Shown here piece after piece: positions 49,910 to 58,559 of a stretch of 64,000 bases of DNA. The position numbers were made by a program, and so were the translations under genes. The stretch's first letter is position 1. Every line of letters starts with the position of its first letter. The notes beneath the pieces are model-generated. The model did no database searches, was not told the origin of the DNA, and saw only the letters and a program-made list of their open reading frames with translations. The stretch is from Thiohalophilus sp. (GTDB lineage: Bacteria; Pseudomonadota; Gammaproteobacteria; UBA6429; Thiohalophilaceae), in contig NZ_JAXHMV010000008.1 in the NCBI RefSeq assembly GCF_034521165.1, positions 838,698 through 902,697 of the forward strand. The letters are read 5' to 3'.

Positions 49910-49960
49910 CACGTACGATTCGACATTTCGGGTATTGAGCGTGGGTTGTGGCGATCGAAC

Positions 49961-50022
49961 TGTCCCGGTCCGACGGGATTACCGGGACATCACGGTCTGT
50001 ATTCTGCGCGGGAGCCGCGCAG
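49961..50022. terminator. Two perfect hairpins in a convergent gap
   Basis: TGTCCCGGT (49961-49969) pairs with ACCGGGACA (49981-49989), loop 11; CTGCGCGG (50004-50011), loop GAG, CCGCGCAG (50015-50022). Both lie between the EAL gene (+) and the DUF1451 gene (-), where termination is expected; T-tracts are short or absent. Confidence 0.5.
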
Positions 50023-50034
50023 GAAGCGGTAGTT

Positions 50035-50553
50035 TTATTGTTGTGCCGGGCCGAAGTATTTCTTGAAGACGGTGCCCTGGCATTTGGGGCAGGGCGGAAT
50101 GTGGCCCGGTTTTTCGAAGTGCAGCTTTTCGCCGCATTGCTTGCATTGCAGGACACCGATGCCGGTGATTTCCCCGGTATGCCATTCGCCGACCCGGCGG
50201 GCCCGATCGGCGAGCATCTCCAGCTCCAGCCGGGTGCGATCGGCGACACTGGCGAACAGCTCGGCGAACTTGGATTCGGCAAACTGCAGATCGAATTGCA
50301 GCCACTCCCTGAGCTGGCGACCGTTCTCGCTCATGAAATCCGCGGCTTCTTCCACGTCACGACGCACATATTCGCGGACTCTTTCGGCCTCCTCGCGGCT
50401 GAGCTCGCCCATCTCCGAAGCCTGTTGCATGGCCTTGTCGAGGCGCTCCCGCAGCGGTGGCAATGCTTTTTCTTCCACGTCCGTCCACGCGTCGCGCAGA
50501 TGGTGCATCATGTCGTGATAGGCCTTGAGCAGCCGGTCCTGGGTATCGTTCAT
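50035..50553 (-). CDS. Zinc-ribbon protein, DUF1451 (YbeL family)
   Basis: 172 residues. The N-terminal two thirds is a charged helical region (about 1-120) and the C terminus carries a zinc ribbon with LQCKQCGEKL and PPCPKCQG (C-x2-C ... C-x2-C). This matches YbeL, which in E. coli is also encoded beside leuS. Function unknown. It is divergent from leuS (162 bases between). Confidence 0.9.
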   Translation of the reverse strand: MNDTQDRLLKAYHDMMHHLRDAWTDVEEKALPPLRERLDKAMQQASEMGELSREEAERVREYVRRDVEEAADFMSENGRQLREWLQFDLQFAESKFAELFASVADRTRLELEMLADRARRVGEWHTGEITGIGVLQCKQCGEKLHFEKPGHIPPCPKCQGTVFKKYFGPAQQ

Positions 50554-50714
50554 GGTGTCGATTCCTTATTTTGTCCAATCGTATAGGGTTATCTTGGGTC
50601 GGCTGGCCGGCACTTGCAAGTCCCCGGGCCGAATATGGCGGTTTTGCCCGGCGGGCGGGCGGAGTAGAATAGGCGGCTTATCCCTATCCGAAGATCAACC
50701 AAAGCAGCGAGCGA

Positions 50715-53171
50715 ATGGACGAACAATACCACCCCGAACAGATCGAACAGGCCGCCCAGCAGTACTGGGAAGCGCAGCAATCCTTCAAGGCCAGCGAGGA
50801 TCCGGCCAGGGAAAAATTCTATTGTCTATCCATGTTTCCCTACCCGAGCGGCCGCCTGCACATGGGCCATGTTCGCAATTACACCATCGGGGATGTGATC
50901 AGCCGTTACCAGCGCATGCAGGGCAAGAATGTGCTGCAGCCGATGGGCTGGGACGCCTTCGGCCTGCCGGCGGAAAACGCGGCCATGCAGAACCAGGTCG
51001 CGCCGGGGGCCTGGACCCGGCAGAACATCGATTATATGCGTGCCCAGCTCAAGCGCCTGGGGCTCGGTTACGACTGGGACCGCGAGCTGGCCACCTGCGA
51101 TCCCGATTATTATCGCTGGGAGCAGTGGCTGTTTACCAAACTGTATAAAAAAGGGCTGGTCTACAAGAAAACCTCGCCGGTCAACTGGTGTCCGAACGAT
51201 CTGACCGTGCTGGCCAACGAGCAGGTGATCGAAGGCAAGTGCTGGCGCTGCGACACGCCGGTGGAGCGCAAGGATATCCCGCAGTGGTTCATGAAGATCA
51301 CCGCCTACGCGGACGAACTGCTCGAAGAGCTGGACAATCTGGAGGGCTGGCCCGAGCAGGTGCGCACCATGCAGCGCAACTGGATCGGCCGATCCCACGG
51401 GGTGGAAATTGCCTTCGACCTGGCCGAGCGTAAGCAGCGTCTGAAAGTCTTTACCACCCGCCCGGATACCCTGATGGGCGTGACCTACATGGCGGTGGCG
51501 GCACAGCATCCGCTGGCCCAGGAAGCGGGCGAGCGCTATGCCAATGTCGCCGCCTTTATAAAAGAGTGCGAACAGACCGGCACCGCCGAGGCCACCCTCG
51601 AGACCCTGGAGAAAAAGGGCATCGACACCGGTTTCAAGGCGGTGCATCCGATCAGCGGCGATCGGATCCCGATCTACGTGGCCAACTTCGTGCTGATGAG
51701 TTACGGCGAGGGGGCGGTCATGGCCGTGCCCGCGCACGATCAGCGCGACTGGGAATTTGCCCGTGCCTATGGTCTGCCGATCCGCCCGGTGATCGCTCCG
51801 CTGGAAGGGGAATCCCCGGATCTGAACGAAGGCGCCTTTACCGACAAGGGGCGGCTGATCAACTCGGGCGACTTTGACGGGCTCACTTCCGACGACGCGT
51901 TTGAAAAGATTGCGGCACAGTTGCAACAGCAAAAGCGGGGCGAGAAACGGGTCACTTACCGGCTGCGCGACTGGGGCGTGTCGCGCCAGCGTTACTGGGG
52001 CGCACCGATCCCGATCATCCATTGCAAAAAATGCGGCGAGGTGCCGGTGCCGGAAAAAGACCTGCCGGTGGTGTTGCCCGAGGAGGTGAACTTCGAGGGC
52101 GTGGTCGGCTCGCCGCTCAAGCAGATGCCCGAGTTCTATAACACCCGCTGCCCCAAATGTGGCACCAGGGCCGAGCGCGAAACCGACACCTTCGATACCT
52201 TCATGGAGTCGAGCTGGTACTACGCCCGCTATGCCAGTGCGGACAACTGCAAAGCGATGCTGGATGCGCGGGCCGACTACTGGCTGCCGGTGGATCAGTA
52301 CATCGGGGGCATCGAGCACGCCATTTTGCATCTGCTCTACGCGCGTTTTTACAACAAACTGATGCGCGATGTGGGCCTGATTCAAAACGCGGAACCGTTT
52401 ACCCATCTGCTGACCCAGGGCATGGTCCTCAAAGACGGCGCCAAGATGTCCAAGTCCAAGGGCAACACGGTGGATCCCCAGGCGCTGATCGACAAGTACG
52501 GCGCCGATACCGCACGGCTGTTCATGATGTTCGCCGCGCCGCCGGAACAGTCCCTGGAATGGTCCGATGCCGGAGTCGATGGCGCCTACCGTTTTCTCAA
52601 GCGCTTGTGGGCGCGGGTGCAGCAGCAGGTCGCAGGCGGCCCGGCCGATGCGGTCGATCCGGCCGGCCTGTCGGACAAACAGAAAACGCTGCGCCGTCAG
52701 GTGCACGAGACCATCGCCAAGTGTACCGACGACATGGGCCGGCGTTATACTTTTAATACCGCCATCGCCGCGGTGATGGAACTGATGAACGCGCTGGGCA
52801 AGTTCGAGGATGATTCCCCGGCGGGGCGGGCCGTGGTCCAGGAAGCCCTGGAGACGGTGGTGCTGTTGTTATCGCCCATTGTGCCGCACATTACCCACGT
52901 GCTGTGGCAGGCGCTGGGCCACACGGGGGCGGTCATCGAACAGATCTGGCCGCAGGCGGATGAGTCGGCCCTGGTGCGCGAGGCGGTCGAGCTGGTGGTG
53001 CAGGTCAACGGCAAACTGCGCGGGCGCATCAGTGTGCCAGTGGATGCCGAACGCAGCCAGATCGAACAGGCTGCCCAGCAGGAGGAAAACGTGCAACGCT
53101 TTATCGAGGGCAAGGGGATCATCAAGCTGATCGTGGTGCCGGGCAAGCTGGTCAATATCGTGGTGAAATAA
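50715..53171 (+). CDS. leuS: Leucyl-tRNA synthetase
   Basis: Class I aminoacyl-tRNA synthetase. HIGH-type motif LHMGHVRNY (near 48), zinc-type insert with CPNDLTVLANEQV and C-x-R-C, CP1 editing domain (TTRPDTLMGVTYM near 250), and KMSKSKGN (near 577). 818 residues, bacterial-type. Starts the series leuS-lptE-holA-proA-nadD-rsfS-rlmH. A weak -10 (TAGAAT, 50665) lies 50 bases upstream. The next gene begins 12 bases after its stop. Confidence 0.98.
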   Translation: MDEQYHPEQIEQAAQQYWEAQQSFKASEDPAREKFYCLSMFPYPSGRLHMGHVRNYTIGDVISRYQRMQGKNVLQPMGWDAFGLPAENAAMQNQVAPGAWTRQNIDYMRAQLKRLGLGYDWDRELATCDPDYYRWEQWLFTKLYKKGLVYKKTSPVNWCPNDLTVLANEQVIEGKCWRCDTPVERKDIPQWFMKITAYADELLEELDNLEGWPEQVRTMQRNWIGRSHGVEIAFDLAERKQRLKVFTTRPDTLMGVTYMAVAAQHPLAQEAGERYANVAAFIKECEQTGTAEATLETLEKKGIDTGFKAVHPISGDRIPIYVANFVLMSYGEGAVMAVPAHDQRDWEFARAYGLPIRPVIAPLEGESPDLNEGAFTDKGRLINSGDFDGLTSDDAFEKIAAQLQQQKRGEKRVTYRLRDWGVSRQRYWGAPIPIIHCKKCGEVPVPEKDLPVVLPEEVNFEGVVGSPLKQMPEFYNTRCPKCGTRAERETDTFDTFMESSWYYARYASADNCKAMLDARADYWLPVDQYIGGIEHAILHLLYARFYNKLMRDVGLIQNAEPFTHLLTQGMVLKDGAKMSKSKGNTVDPQALIDKYGADTARLFMMFAAPPEQSLEWSDAGVDGAYRFLKRLWARVQQQVAGGPADAVDPAGLSDKQKTLRRQVHETIAKCTDDMGRRYTFNTAIAAVMELMNALGKFEDDSPAGRAVVQEALETVVLLLSPIVPHITHVLWQALGHTGAVIEQIWPQADESALVREAVELVVQVNGKLRGRISVPVDAERSQIEQAAQQEENVQRFIEGKGIIKLIVVPGKLVNIVVK

Positions 53172-53183
53172 TAGAGTCGTATA

Positions 53184-53783
53184 ATGTTCATAACACGTTA
53201 CGGCTTGCCCCTGTTATTGATCCTGATCCTGACCCTGGCACTGCAGGCCTGCGGGTTTCGCCTGCGCGGCGCGGTGGAGATGCCCCCCGAATTGCAATAC
53301 ACGCTGGCCGAGGGCGTGGCGCCCTATTCGGCACTGGGCGAATCGCTGAGCCGCGCCTGGCGCCGCTCGGAGGCAGAGCTGGATTTCGAGCGCGACGGCG
53401 CCGGCCCGGCCGCGCGTCTGGTGATCAAGCGCGATGAAGTGACGCGGCGTACCCTGTCGGTGGACAGCGCCGGGCGCCCCAACGAATACGAGCTGCGTTA
53501 TCAGGTCAGCTTCACGCTCGAGGACGCCGGCGGCCAGCCGCTGCTGCAGAATCAGACTGTGACTGTCAGCCGGGCCTACCAGTTTAATCCCGACAACGCC
53601 CTGGCCATGGATGACGAGGAACAGCGTCTCGAACGCCTGCTGGCCGAAGAAGCGGCCCTGCAGATGCTGCGGCGCATTACGTTCCAGCTACGCAACCGCG
53701 CGGCACAACCCGCGCCGGCGGCCGAAGAAGCCGCCCCGGCGTTCGAAGCGGATAACGGGGTCGACGATGAAACTGCGCGCTGA
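53184..53783 (+). CDS. lptE: LPS-assembly lipoprotein LptE
   Basis: Outer-membrane lipoprotein that plugs and assists LptD in LPS export. Lipobox LQAC at about residues 20-23 after a Leu-rich signal; then CGFRLRGAVEMPPEL, the conserved LptE opening. C-terminal Ala/Pro/Glu-rich tail (from about 175) is unusually long and disordered. 199 residues. Overlaps holA by 17 bases; same neighbourhood as in E. coli. Confidence 0.94.
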   Translation: MFITRYGLPLLLILILTLALQACGFRLRGAVEMPPELQYTLAEGVAPYSALGESLSRAWRRSEAELDFERDGAGPAARLVIKRDEVTRRTLSVDSAGRPNEYELRYQVSFTLEDAGGQPLLQNQTVTVSRAYQFNPDNALAMDDEEQRLERLLAEEAALQMLRRITFQLRNRAAQPAPAAEEAAPAFEADNGVDDETAR

Positions 53784-54804
53784 TCAGCTTCCCGCCCGGT
53801 TGCAAAAGGGGCTGGCCCCGGTCTATCTGATCAGCGGCGACGAACCCTTCCAGATCGATCAGGCGGTCAATGCCATACGCCAGCAGGCCCGGGAGCAGGG
53901 TTACACCGATCGCCAGGTGCTGCACGCCGATGCCCGCTTTGACTGGCAGAACCTGGGCGCGTCCACGGCCAATCTGTCCCTGTTTGCCGAAAAGCAGCTG
54001 ATCGAACTGCGCCTGCCCACCGGCAAGCCGGGTACCGAGGGCAGCAAGGCCCTGCAGGCGTATCTTGACAACCCGCCGTCGGACACCCTGTTGTTGATCA
54101 TCAGCGCCAAACTGGACAGAACCCAGCAGAGCAGCAAATGGTACAAGGCCATCGATCGGGCTGGCGTCACGCTGGCCGTGTGGCCCATCGAGGCGGCGCA
54201 GCTGCCGGGCTGGCTCAAGCAGCGCATGGCCCTGCGCGAGATGCAGCCCAGCGAGGCGGCGCTGCAACTGCTGGTGGAGCGCATCGAAGGCAATCTGCTG
54301 GCCGCCGACCAGGAGCTGGAAAAACTGCGCCTGCTCAACGGTCCCGGCCCGATCGATGCCGAACAGGTGGCGGCGGCGGTGGCCGACAGCGCCCGCTATG
54401 ATCTGTTCTCGCTGGTGGATGTGACCCTCAGCGGGGATCGGGTGCGTGCCCAGCGCATGCTGTACGGCCTGCGCGGCGAGGGCGTCGAGGCGATTCTGGT
54501 ACTCTGGGCCCTGAGCCGGGAGGTTCGCTCGCTGGCAGGTATGGCCGCCGCGCTGGAGGGCGGTCAGCCGCTGGCGGCCGTGCTGCAGCAATACCGGGTG
54601 TGGGACAAACGCAAGGCCCCGGTCAGCGCCGCCCTGCACCGTCACCCGCACGCCGCGCTGTGGCGATCGCTGTTGCAGCGCTGCCGGCACATTGATCTCT
54701 GTCTCAAGGGCCAGGCGGCAGGCGAGCCGTGGGAGGAATTGTTACAATTGATCATGGCGCTGGCCGATCGTCCCCTGTTTGAACCCGGACGGGCCGCCGG
54801 CTGA
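53767..54804 (+). CDS. holA: DNA polymerase III, delta subunit
   Basis: Clamp-loader wrench that opens the beta clamp. Family start LPARLQKGLAPVYLISGDEPF, then LSLFAEKQLIELRLPTGKPG, and the C-terminal helical region with YDLFSLVDVTLSGD and LWALSREVRSL. 345 residues, standard. I chose ATG 53767, which overlaps the lptE stop; the frame is open further upstream but only as lptE's alternate frame. proA begins 28 bases after its stop. Confidence 0.95.
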   Translation: MKLRADQLPARLQKGLAPVYLISGDEPFQIDQAVNAIRQQAREQGYTDRQVLHADARFDWQNLGASTANLSLFAEKQLIELRLPTGKPGTEGSKALQAYLDNPPSDTLLLIISAKLDRTQQSSKWYKAIDRAGVTLAVWPIEAAQLPGWLKQRMALREMQPSEAALQLLVERIEGNLLAADQELEKLRLLNGPGPIDAEQVAAAVADSARYDLFSLVDVTLSGDRVRAQRMLYGLRGEGVEAILVLWALSREVRSLAGMAAALEGGQPLAAVLQQYRVWDKRKAPVSAALHRHPHAALWRSLLQRCRHIDLCLKGQAAGEPWEELLQLIMALADRPLFEPGRAAG

Positions 54805-54832
54805 TTTCACATTACAGGTAAAACCGAACACC

Positions 54833-56101
54833 ATGGACGCCAAAGTCGATATCAAGCAGTACATGATCCAGTTGGGTCGCCAGGCCCGCCAGGCCTCGCG
54901 GGCGATGGCGCGCGCGGGAACCAACCAGAAAAATACCGCCCTGCAGGCGATCGCCGAAGCCCTGGAAGCCGGACAGGACGCCCTGCTGGCCGCCAACCGG
55001 CAAGATATGCAGGCCGGGCAGGACAAGGGCCTGGATGCCGCCCTGCTGGACCGCCTGGAACTCAATGCCGGGCGCATTGCCGCCATGGCCGAAGGGCTGC
55101 GCCAGATTGCGGCGCTGCCCGATCCGGTTGGCGAAATCAGCGACATGGCTTATCGCCCCTCGGGCATCGAGGTGGGCAAGATGCGGGTGCCGCTGGGCGT
55201 GATCGGCATCATTTACGAATCGCGTCCCAATGTGACCGCCGACGCCGCCGCCCTGTGCCTCAAATCCGGTAACGCCGCCATTTTGCGAGGCGGTTCCGAG
55301 GCCGAGCATTCCAACCAGGCGATTGCCGCCTGTATACATCAGGGGCTGCAGCAGGCGGGGTTGCCCGACGAGGCGGTGCAGGTCATCGAGACCACCGATC
55401 GCGCGGCGGTCGGCGAACTGATCACCATGCCCGAATATGTGGATGTAATCGTCCCGCGCGGCGGCAAGGGGCTGATCGAGCGGATTAGCGCCGACTCCCG
55501 GGTGCCGGTGATCAAGCATCTGCACGGGGTCTGCCATGTCTATATCGACGAGCGGGCCGACGTCGACAAGGCCGTGGCCGTGGCCTTCAACGCCAAGACC
55601 CAGCGTTACGGCACCTGCAACACCATGGAAACCCTGCTGGTGCACAAGGCGATTGCCGAACAGGTGTTGCCGCAACTCGGCCGGTTATATCAAAACGAGG
55701 GCGTCGAGCTGCGCGGCTGCGAGGCGACCCGCGCCCTCATAACAGAGGCGAAGGCCGCCACCGACGAGGACTGGGACACCGAATACCTGGCACCGATCCT
55801 GTCGATCCGGATCGTCGAGGATCTGGACGCCGCGATTGAGCACATTCATGCGCACGGTTCCGGCCATACCGAAGCGATCCTGACCGAGGAGATCGGCCGG
55901 GCGCGACGTTTTCTCGCCGAGGTGGATGCCAGCTCGGTCATGGTCAATGCCTCGACCCGTTTTGCCGACGGTTTCGAATACGGCCTGGGTGCCGAGATCG
56001 GGATCAGTACCGACAAGATCCACGCCCGCGGGCCGGTCGGCCTGCACGGCCTGACCTCGCAGAAATACATCGTCATTGGTGATGGTCACATAAGACAATG
56101 A
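54833..56101 (+). CDS. proA: Gamma-glutamyl phosphate reductase
   Basis: Second step of proline synthesis: NADPH-dependent reduction of glutamyl-5-phosphate to the semialdehyde. Aldehyde-dehydrogenase fold: RVPLGVIGIIYESRPNVT, NAAILRGGSEA, VPRGGKGLIERI, catalytic Cys in YGTCNTMETLL (near 262), and the C-terminal EIGISTDKIHARGPVGLHGL (two parts). 422 residues. The usual partner proB is elsewhere; insertion of proA between holA and nadD is seen in various gammaproteobacteria. The stop codon forms part of a hairpin followed by a heptamer repeat. Confidence 0.96.
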   Translation: MDAKVDIKQYMIQLGRQARQASRAMARAGTNQKNTALQAIAEALEAGQDALLAANRQDMQAGQDKGLDAALLDRLELNAGRIAAMAEGLRQIAALPDPVGEISDMAYRPSGIEVGKMRVPLGVIGIIYESRPNVTADAAALCLKSGNAAILRGGSEAEHSNQAIAACIHQGLQQAGLPDEAVQVIETTDRAAVGELITMPEYVDVIVPRGGKGLIERISADSRVPVIKHLHGVCHVYIDERADVDKAVAVAFNAKTQRYGTCNTMETLLVHKAIAEQVLPQLGRLYQNEGVELRGCEATRALITEAKAATDEDWDTEYLAPILSIRIVEDLDAAIEHIHAHGSGHTEAILTEEIGRARRFLAEVDASSVMVNASTRFADGFEYGLGAEIGISTDKIHARGPVGLHGLTSQKYIVIGDGHIRQ

Positions 56102-56108
56102 CCATCAC
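56079..56108 (+). terminator. Perfect 10-bp hairpin across the proA stop codon
   Basis: GTGATGGTCA (56079-56088), loop CATAAGACAA, TGACCATCAC (56099-56108). The TGA stop is the first three bases of the right arm. No T-tract. A heptamer element starts at the next base, as at 1459 and 31040. Confidence 0.6.
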
Positions 56109-56213
56109 AGTGACGAGTTACGAGGGACGAGTGACGAGGAAAACATTGGCATTCGGGGTTGTGACGACATTCTTTCACTCGTTCCTCGGCCCTCGGCCCT
56201 TGGCCCTGTACTT
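56109..56213. repeat. Facing heptamer element, GTGACGA family
   Basis: Left arm 56110-56139: GTGACGA, GTTACGA, GGGACGA, GTGACGA, GG. Right arm about 56175-56213 on the minus strand reads AAGTACA, GGGCCAA, GGGCCGA, GGGCCGA, GGAACGA, GTGA. It fills the whole gap from the proA hairpin to the nadD start codon and leaves nadD without a recognisable ribosome binding site. Confidence 0.7.
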
Positions 56214-56849
56214 ATGATCGGGATTCTTGGCGGGACGTTTGATCCCATCCATTTCGGCCATCTGCGACCGGCGCTGGAGATCTATCAGGCGCTGGATCTG
56301 CGCGAGCTGCGTTTTATTCCCAGTGCCGAGCCGCCGCACCGGGACAAGCCCCAGGCGTCGGCCCTGCAGCGCCTGATGATGGTGCGCGCGGCGATTGCCG
56401 ACCAGCCCGGTTTTGTGATCGACGATCGGGAACTGCGCCGCAGCGGTCCCTCCTACATGGTCGATACCCTGCACAGCCTGCGTGAAGAGCTGGGGGCCTC
56501 AACCCCGTTGTGCCTGATTCTGGGTCTGGATGCCTTTCTGGGGCTGGAAGGCTGGCACCGCTGGCAGGCACTTTTCGATTATGCCCATCTGGTGATCACC
56601 CACCGGCCCGGCTGGTCGCTGCGCGACATGCATTCGGGCTCGATGCTGGTCAGGGAGATCCAGGCGCGTTACAACGCACCGGAAAAACTGGGCGGTCAAC
56701 CGGCCGGCAAGATCGCTTTCCAGTCGGTGACCCAACTGGACATTTCGGCCAGCGGCATTCGCGAGGAACTGGCAAAAGGACGGGATATTCGCTATTTACT
56801 GCCGGATACCGTCCACGAATTGATCAAAACGCAACACATCTACGGGTAA
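56214..56849 (+). CDS. nadD: Nicotinate-mononucleotide adenylyltransferase
   Basis: Makes nicotinate adenine dinucleotide from NaMN and ATP. N-terminal nucleotidyl-transferase motif GILGGTFDPIHFGHLRPAL; the late motif DISASGIREEL corresponds to ISSTxIR. 211 residues, standard. ATG 56214 gives the family start MIGILGG, but the 35 bases before it belong to a repeat arm and hold no Shine-Dalgarno. Twelve bases before rsfS. With nadA (16.8 kb) it is the second NAD gene here. Confidence 0.95.
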   Translation: MIGILGGTFDPIHFGHLRPALEIYQALDLRELRFIPSAEPPHRDKPQASALQRLMMVRAAIADQPGFVIDDRELRRSGPSYMVDTLHSLREELGASTPLCLILGLDAFLGLEGWHRWQALFDYAHLVITHRPGWSLRDMHSGSMLVREIQARYNAPEKLGGQPAGKIAFQSVTQLDISASGIREELAKGRDIRYLLPDTVHELIKTQHIYG

Positions 56850-56861
56850 ACAGAGACGCTC

Positions 56862-57206
56862 ATGAATGGTGAACAACTGAAACAACTGGTGGTGGAGGCG
56901 ATCGAGGACGTCAAAGGCATCGATGTCAAGGTCCTGGATGTCAGTGGCCAGTCCAACGTGACCGATGTCATGGTCATCGCCAGTGGCAATACCGCGCGCC
57001 AGGTCAAGGCCATCGCCGACAATATAATCGAAAAAGCCAAAGCCGCCGGAATCAAGCCGATGGGTGTGGAAGGTGAGCAATATGCCGAATGGGTGCTGGT
57101 CGATCTCGGTGATGTGGTGGCGCATATCATGCAGCCGTCGATCCGCGACTTTTATAATCTGGAAAAACTCTGGGGCGAGGCCAGTCCCTCGGCAGTCGAA
57201 AAATAA
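56862..57206 (+). CDS. rsfS: Ribosomal silencing factor RsfS
   Basis: Binds uL14 and blocks joining of ribosomal subunits during starvation. 114 residues with the family motifs DVKGIDVKVLDVSGQSN-x-TDVMVIASG, GVEGEQYAEWVLVDLGDVVAHIM and the terminal FYNLEKLWG. Placed after nadD and before rlmH as in E. coli. The C-terminal tail is a few residues longer than in E. coli. Confidence 0.96.
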   Translation: MNGEQLKQLVVEAIEDVKGIDVKVLDVSGQSNVTDVMVIASGNTARQVKAIADNIIEKAKAAGIKPMGVEGEQYAEWVLVDLGDVVAHIMQPSIRDFYNLEKLWGEASPSAVEK

Positions 57207-57255
57207 CCCGGGTGTTCTGTGTACCGGGGTGAGGGGTCTGACACAGATCAAGATG

Positions 57256-57327
57256 ACCACTGAAGACACTGAACGCACCGAAAACACCGATAATTCATTT
57301 TCAGTGTCTTTCGGTGTGTTCGGTGGT
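57256..57327. repeat. Facing repeat element, CACCGAAAA family
   Basis: Left arm 57256-57290: ACCACTGAAG, ACACTGAACG, CACCGAAAA, CACCGA. Right arm about 57297-57327: TTTTCAGTGTC, TTTCGGTGTG, TTCGGTGGT. Spacer only six bases, so a near-continuous hairpin in the rsfS-rlmH gap. Confidence 0.72.
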
Positions 57328-57401
57328 TACCTTATCCGTGCCGAACAAACGCGGACAGACCCGCATACACCGACTCTTTTGCGATAACCAACAGGCCTGG
57401 C

Positions 57402-57869
57402 ATGCAGATTCATCTTTTGGCGGTAGGCAGCAAGATGCCCGGCTGGGTGCAGGACGGTTATGCCGAATACGCCCGGCGCATGCCGCCCGAATGCCGGCTG
57501 AATCTGGTCGAGGTTCCGCTGGCCAAACGCGGCAAGACCAGTGCCGTCGAACAACTCAAACAGCAGGAAGGCGAAAAGTTACTGGCGGCGGTGCCGAAAA
57601 GTGCCTCTCTCTGGGCGCTGGATAGCCAGGGCCAGAGCTGGTCCACCGCACAACTGGCCGGGCAATTGAGCGACTGGCTGCAGGGCGGACAGGATATCGC
57701 CCTGATGATCGGCGGCCCGGACGGTCTCGCGCCCGATTGCCTGCAACAGGCCAGCGGCCGCTGGTCGCTCTCTCCCCTGACCTTGCCTCACCCGCTGGTG
57801 CGCATTATTGTGGCAGAACAGCTGTATCGGGCCATGAGCATACTCAAGCACCATCCCTACCATAAATAG
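57402..57869 (+). CDS. rlmH: 23S rRNA pseudouridine-1915 N3-methyltransferase
   Basis: SPOUT-class methyltransferase acting on 70S ribosomes. 155 residues, family-typical: MQIHLLAVGSKMPGWVQDGYAEYARR (two parts), the SAM knot LMIGGPDGL and the end MSILKHHPYHK. The 195-base gap from rsfS contains a facing repeat element. In E. coli mrdA follows; here maf does. Confidence 0.97.
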   Translation: MQIHLLAVGSKMPGWVQDGYAEYARRMPPECRLNLVEVPLAKRGKTSAVEQLKQQEGEKLLAAVPKSASLWALDSQGQSWSTAQLAGQLSDWLQGGQDIALMIGGPDGLAPDCLQQASGRWSLSPLTLPHPLVRIIVAEQLYRAMSILKHHPYHK

Positions 57870-57944
57870 CAAAAAACCGGGCCCATCCCGAAGGGCCGTG
57901 CCGGGCACTGAAACCCGGGGCCGGAACAGGGTACACTCACAGGT

Positions 57945-58550
57945 ATGGAACCTTTTGATATTTATCTGGCATCGGCCTCGCCGCGGCGGCGCGAATTGCT
58001 GGGGCAGATCGGCGTCCGTTACCGGTTGCTGGATGTCGCGATCAGCGAGACCCGGCTGGATAACGAAGCGCCCGAGGCGTATGTCCGCCGGGTGGCGCGG
58101 GACAAGGCGCGCGCCGGCCTGATGCTGTTCGATGAAAAGCCGTCGCAACCGGTGCTCGGCGCCGATACGGTTATCGTCATTGACGATGAGGTACTGGGCA
58201 AACCGCGGGATCAGGCCGACGCGATCGCCATGTTGCAGCGACTGTCGGGGAAAACCCATCAGGTTCTCAGCAGCGTGACATTGATCGATCATGAAGAATA
58301 CGAGGCACTGAATATCAGCCAGGTGACGTTTCGGGAACTGAACCGGACGGAATGTGAACGCTACTGGCAAACCGGCGAAAGCCAGGGCAAGGCAGGCGCC
58401 TATGCCATTCAGGGTTATGCGGCGGCCTTTATCCGTGAACTGCAGGGCAGTTACTCGGGGGTGATGGGATTGCCGTTGTACGAGACCGCACAATTATTAC
58501 AACAGACCGGTGTCGGGTTGTTTCCGGATCAGGAGTGGGATCAGGAGTGA
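57945..58550 (+). CDS. maf: Maf-family nucleoside triphosphate pyrophosphatase
   Basis: House-cleaning pyrophosphatase, probably dTTP/UTP (YhdE-type). Family motifs: LASASPRRRELLGQIGV at the start, PVLGADTVIVIDDEVLGKP and KTHQVLSSVTL, GKAGAYAIQGYAAAFI. 201 residues. TACACT at 57932 could be a -10 box, which would give an almost leaderless mRNA; this is speculative. Ten bases before the rng start. Confidence 0.94.
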   Translation: MEPFDIYLASASPRRRELLGQIGVRYRLLDVAISETRLDNEAPEAYVRRVARDKARAGLMLFDEKPSQPVLGADTVIVIDDEVLGKPRDQADAIAMLQRLSGKTHQVLSSVTLIDHEEYEALNISQVTFRELNRTECERYWQTGESQGKAGAYAIQGYAAAFIRELQGSYSGVMGLPLYETAQLLQQTGVGLFPDQEWDQE

Positions 58551-58559
58551 GTGGGCAGT

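Noticed and set aside
50826..52706. 626-codon minus-strand open frame
   Set aside because: Antisense to leuS, whose motifs are all intact; GC-rich third positions keep the opposite frame open.
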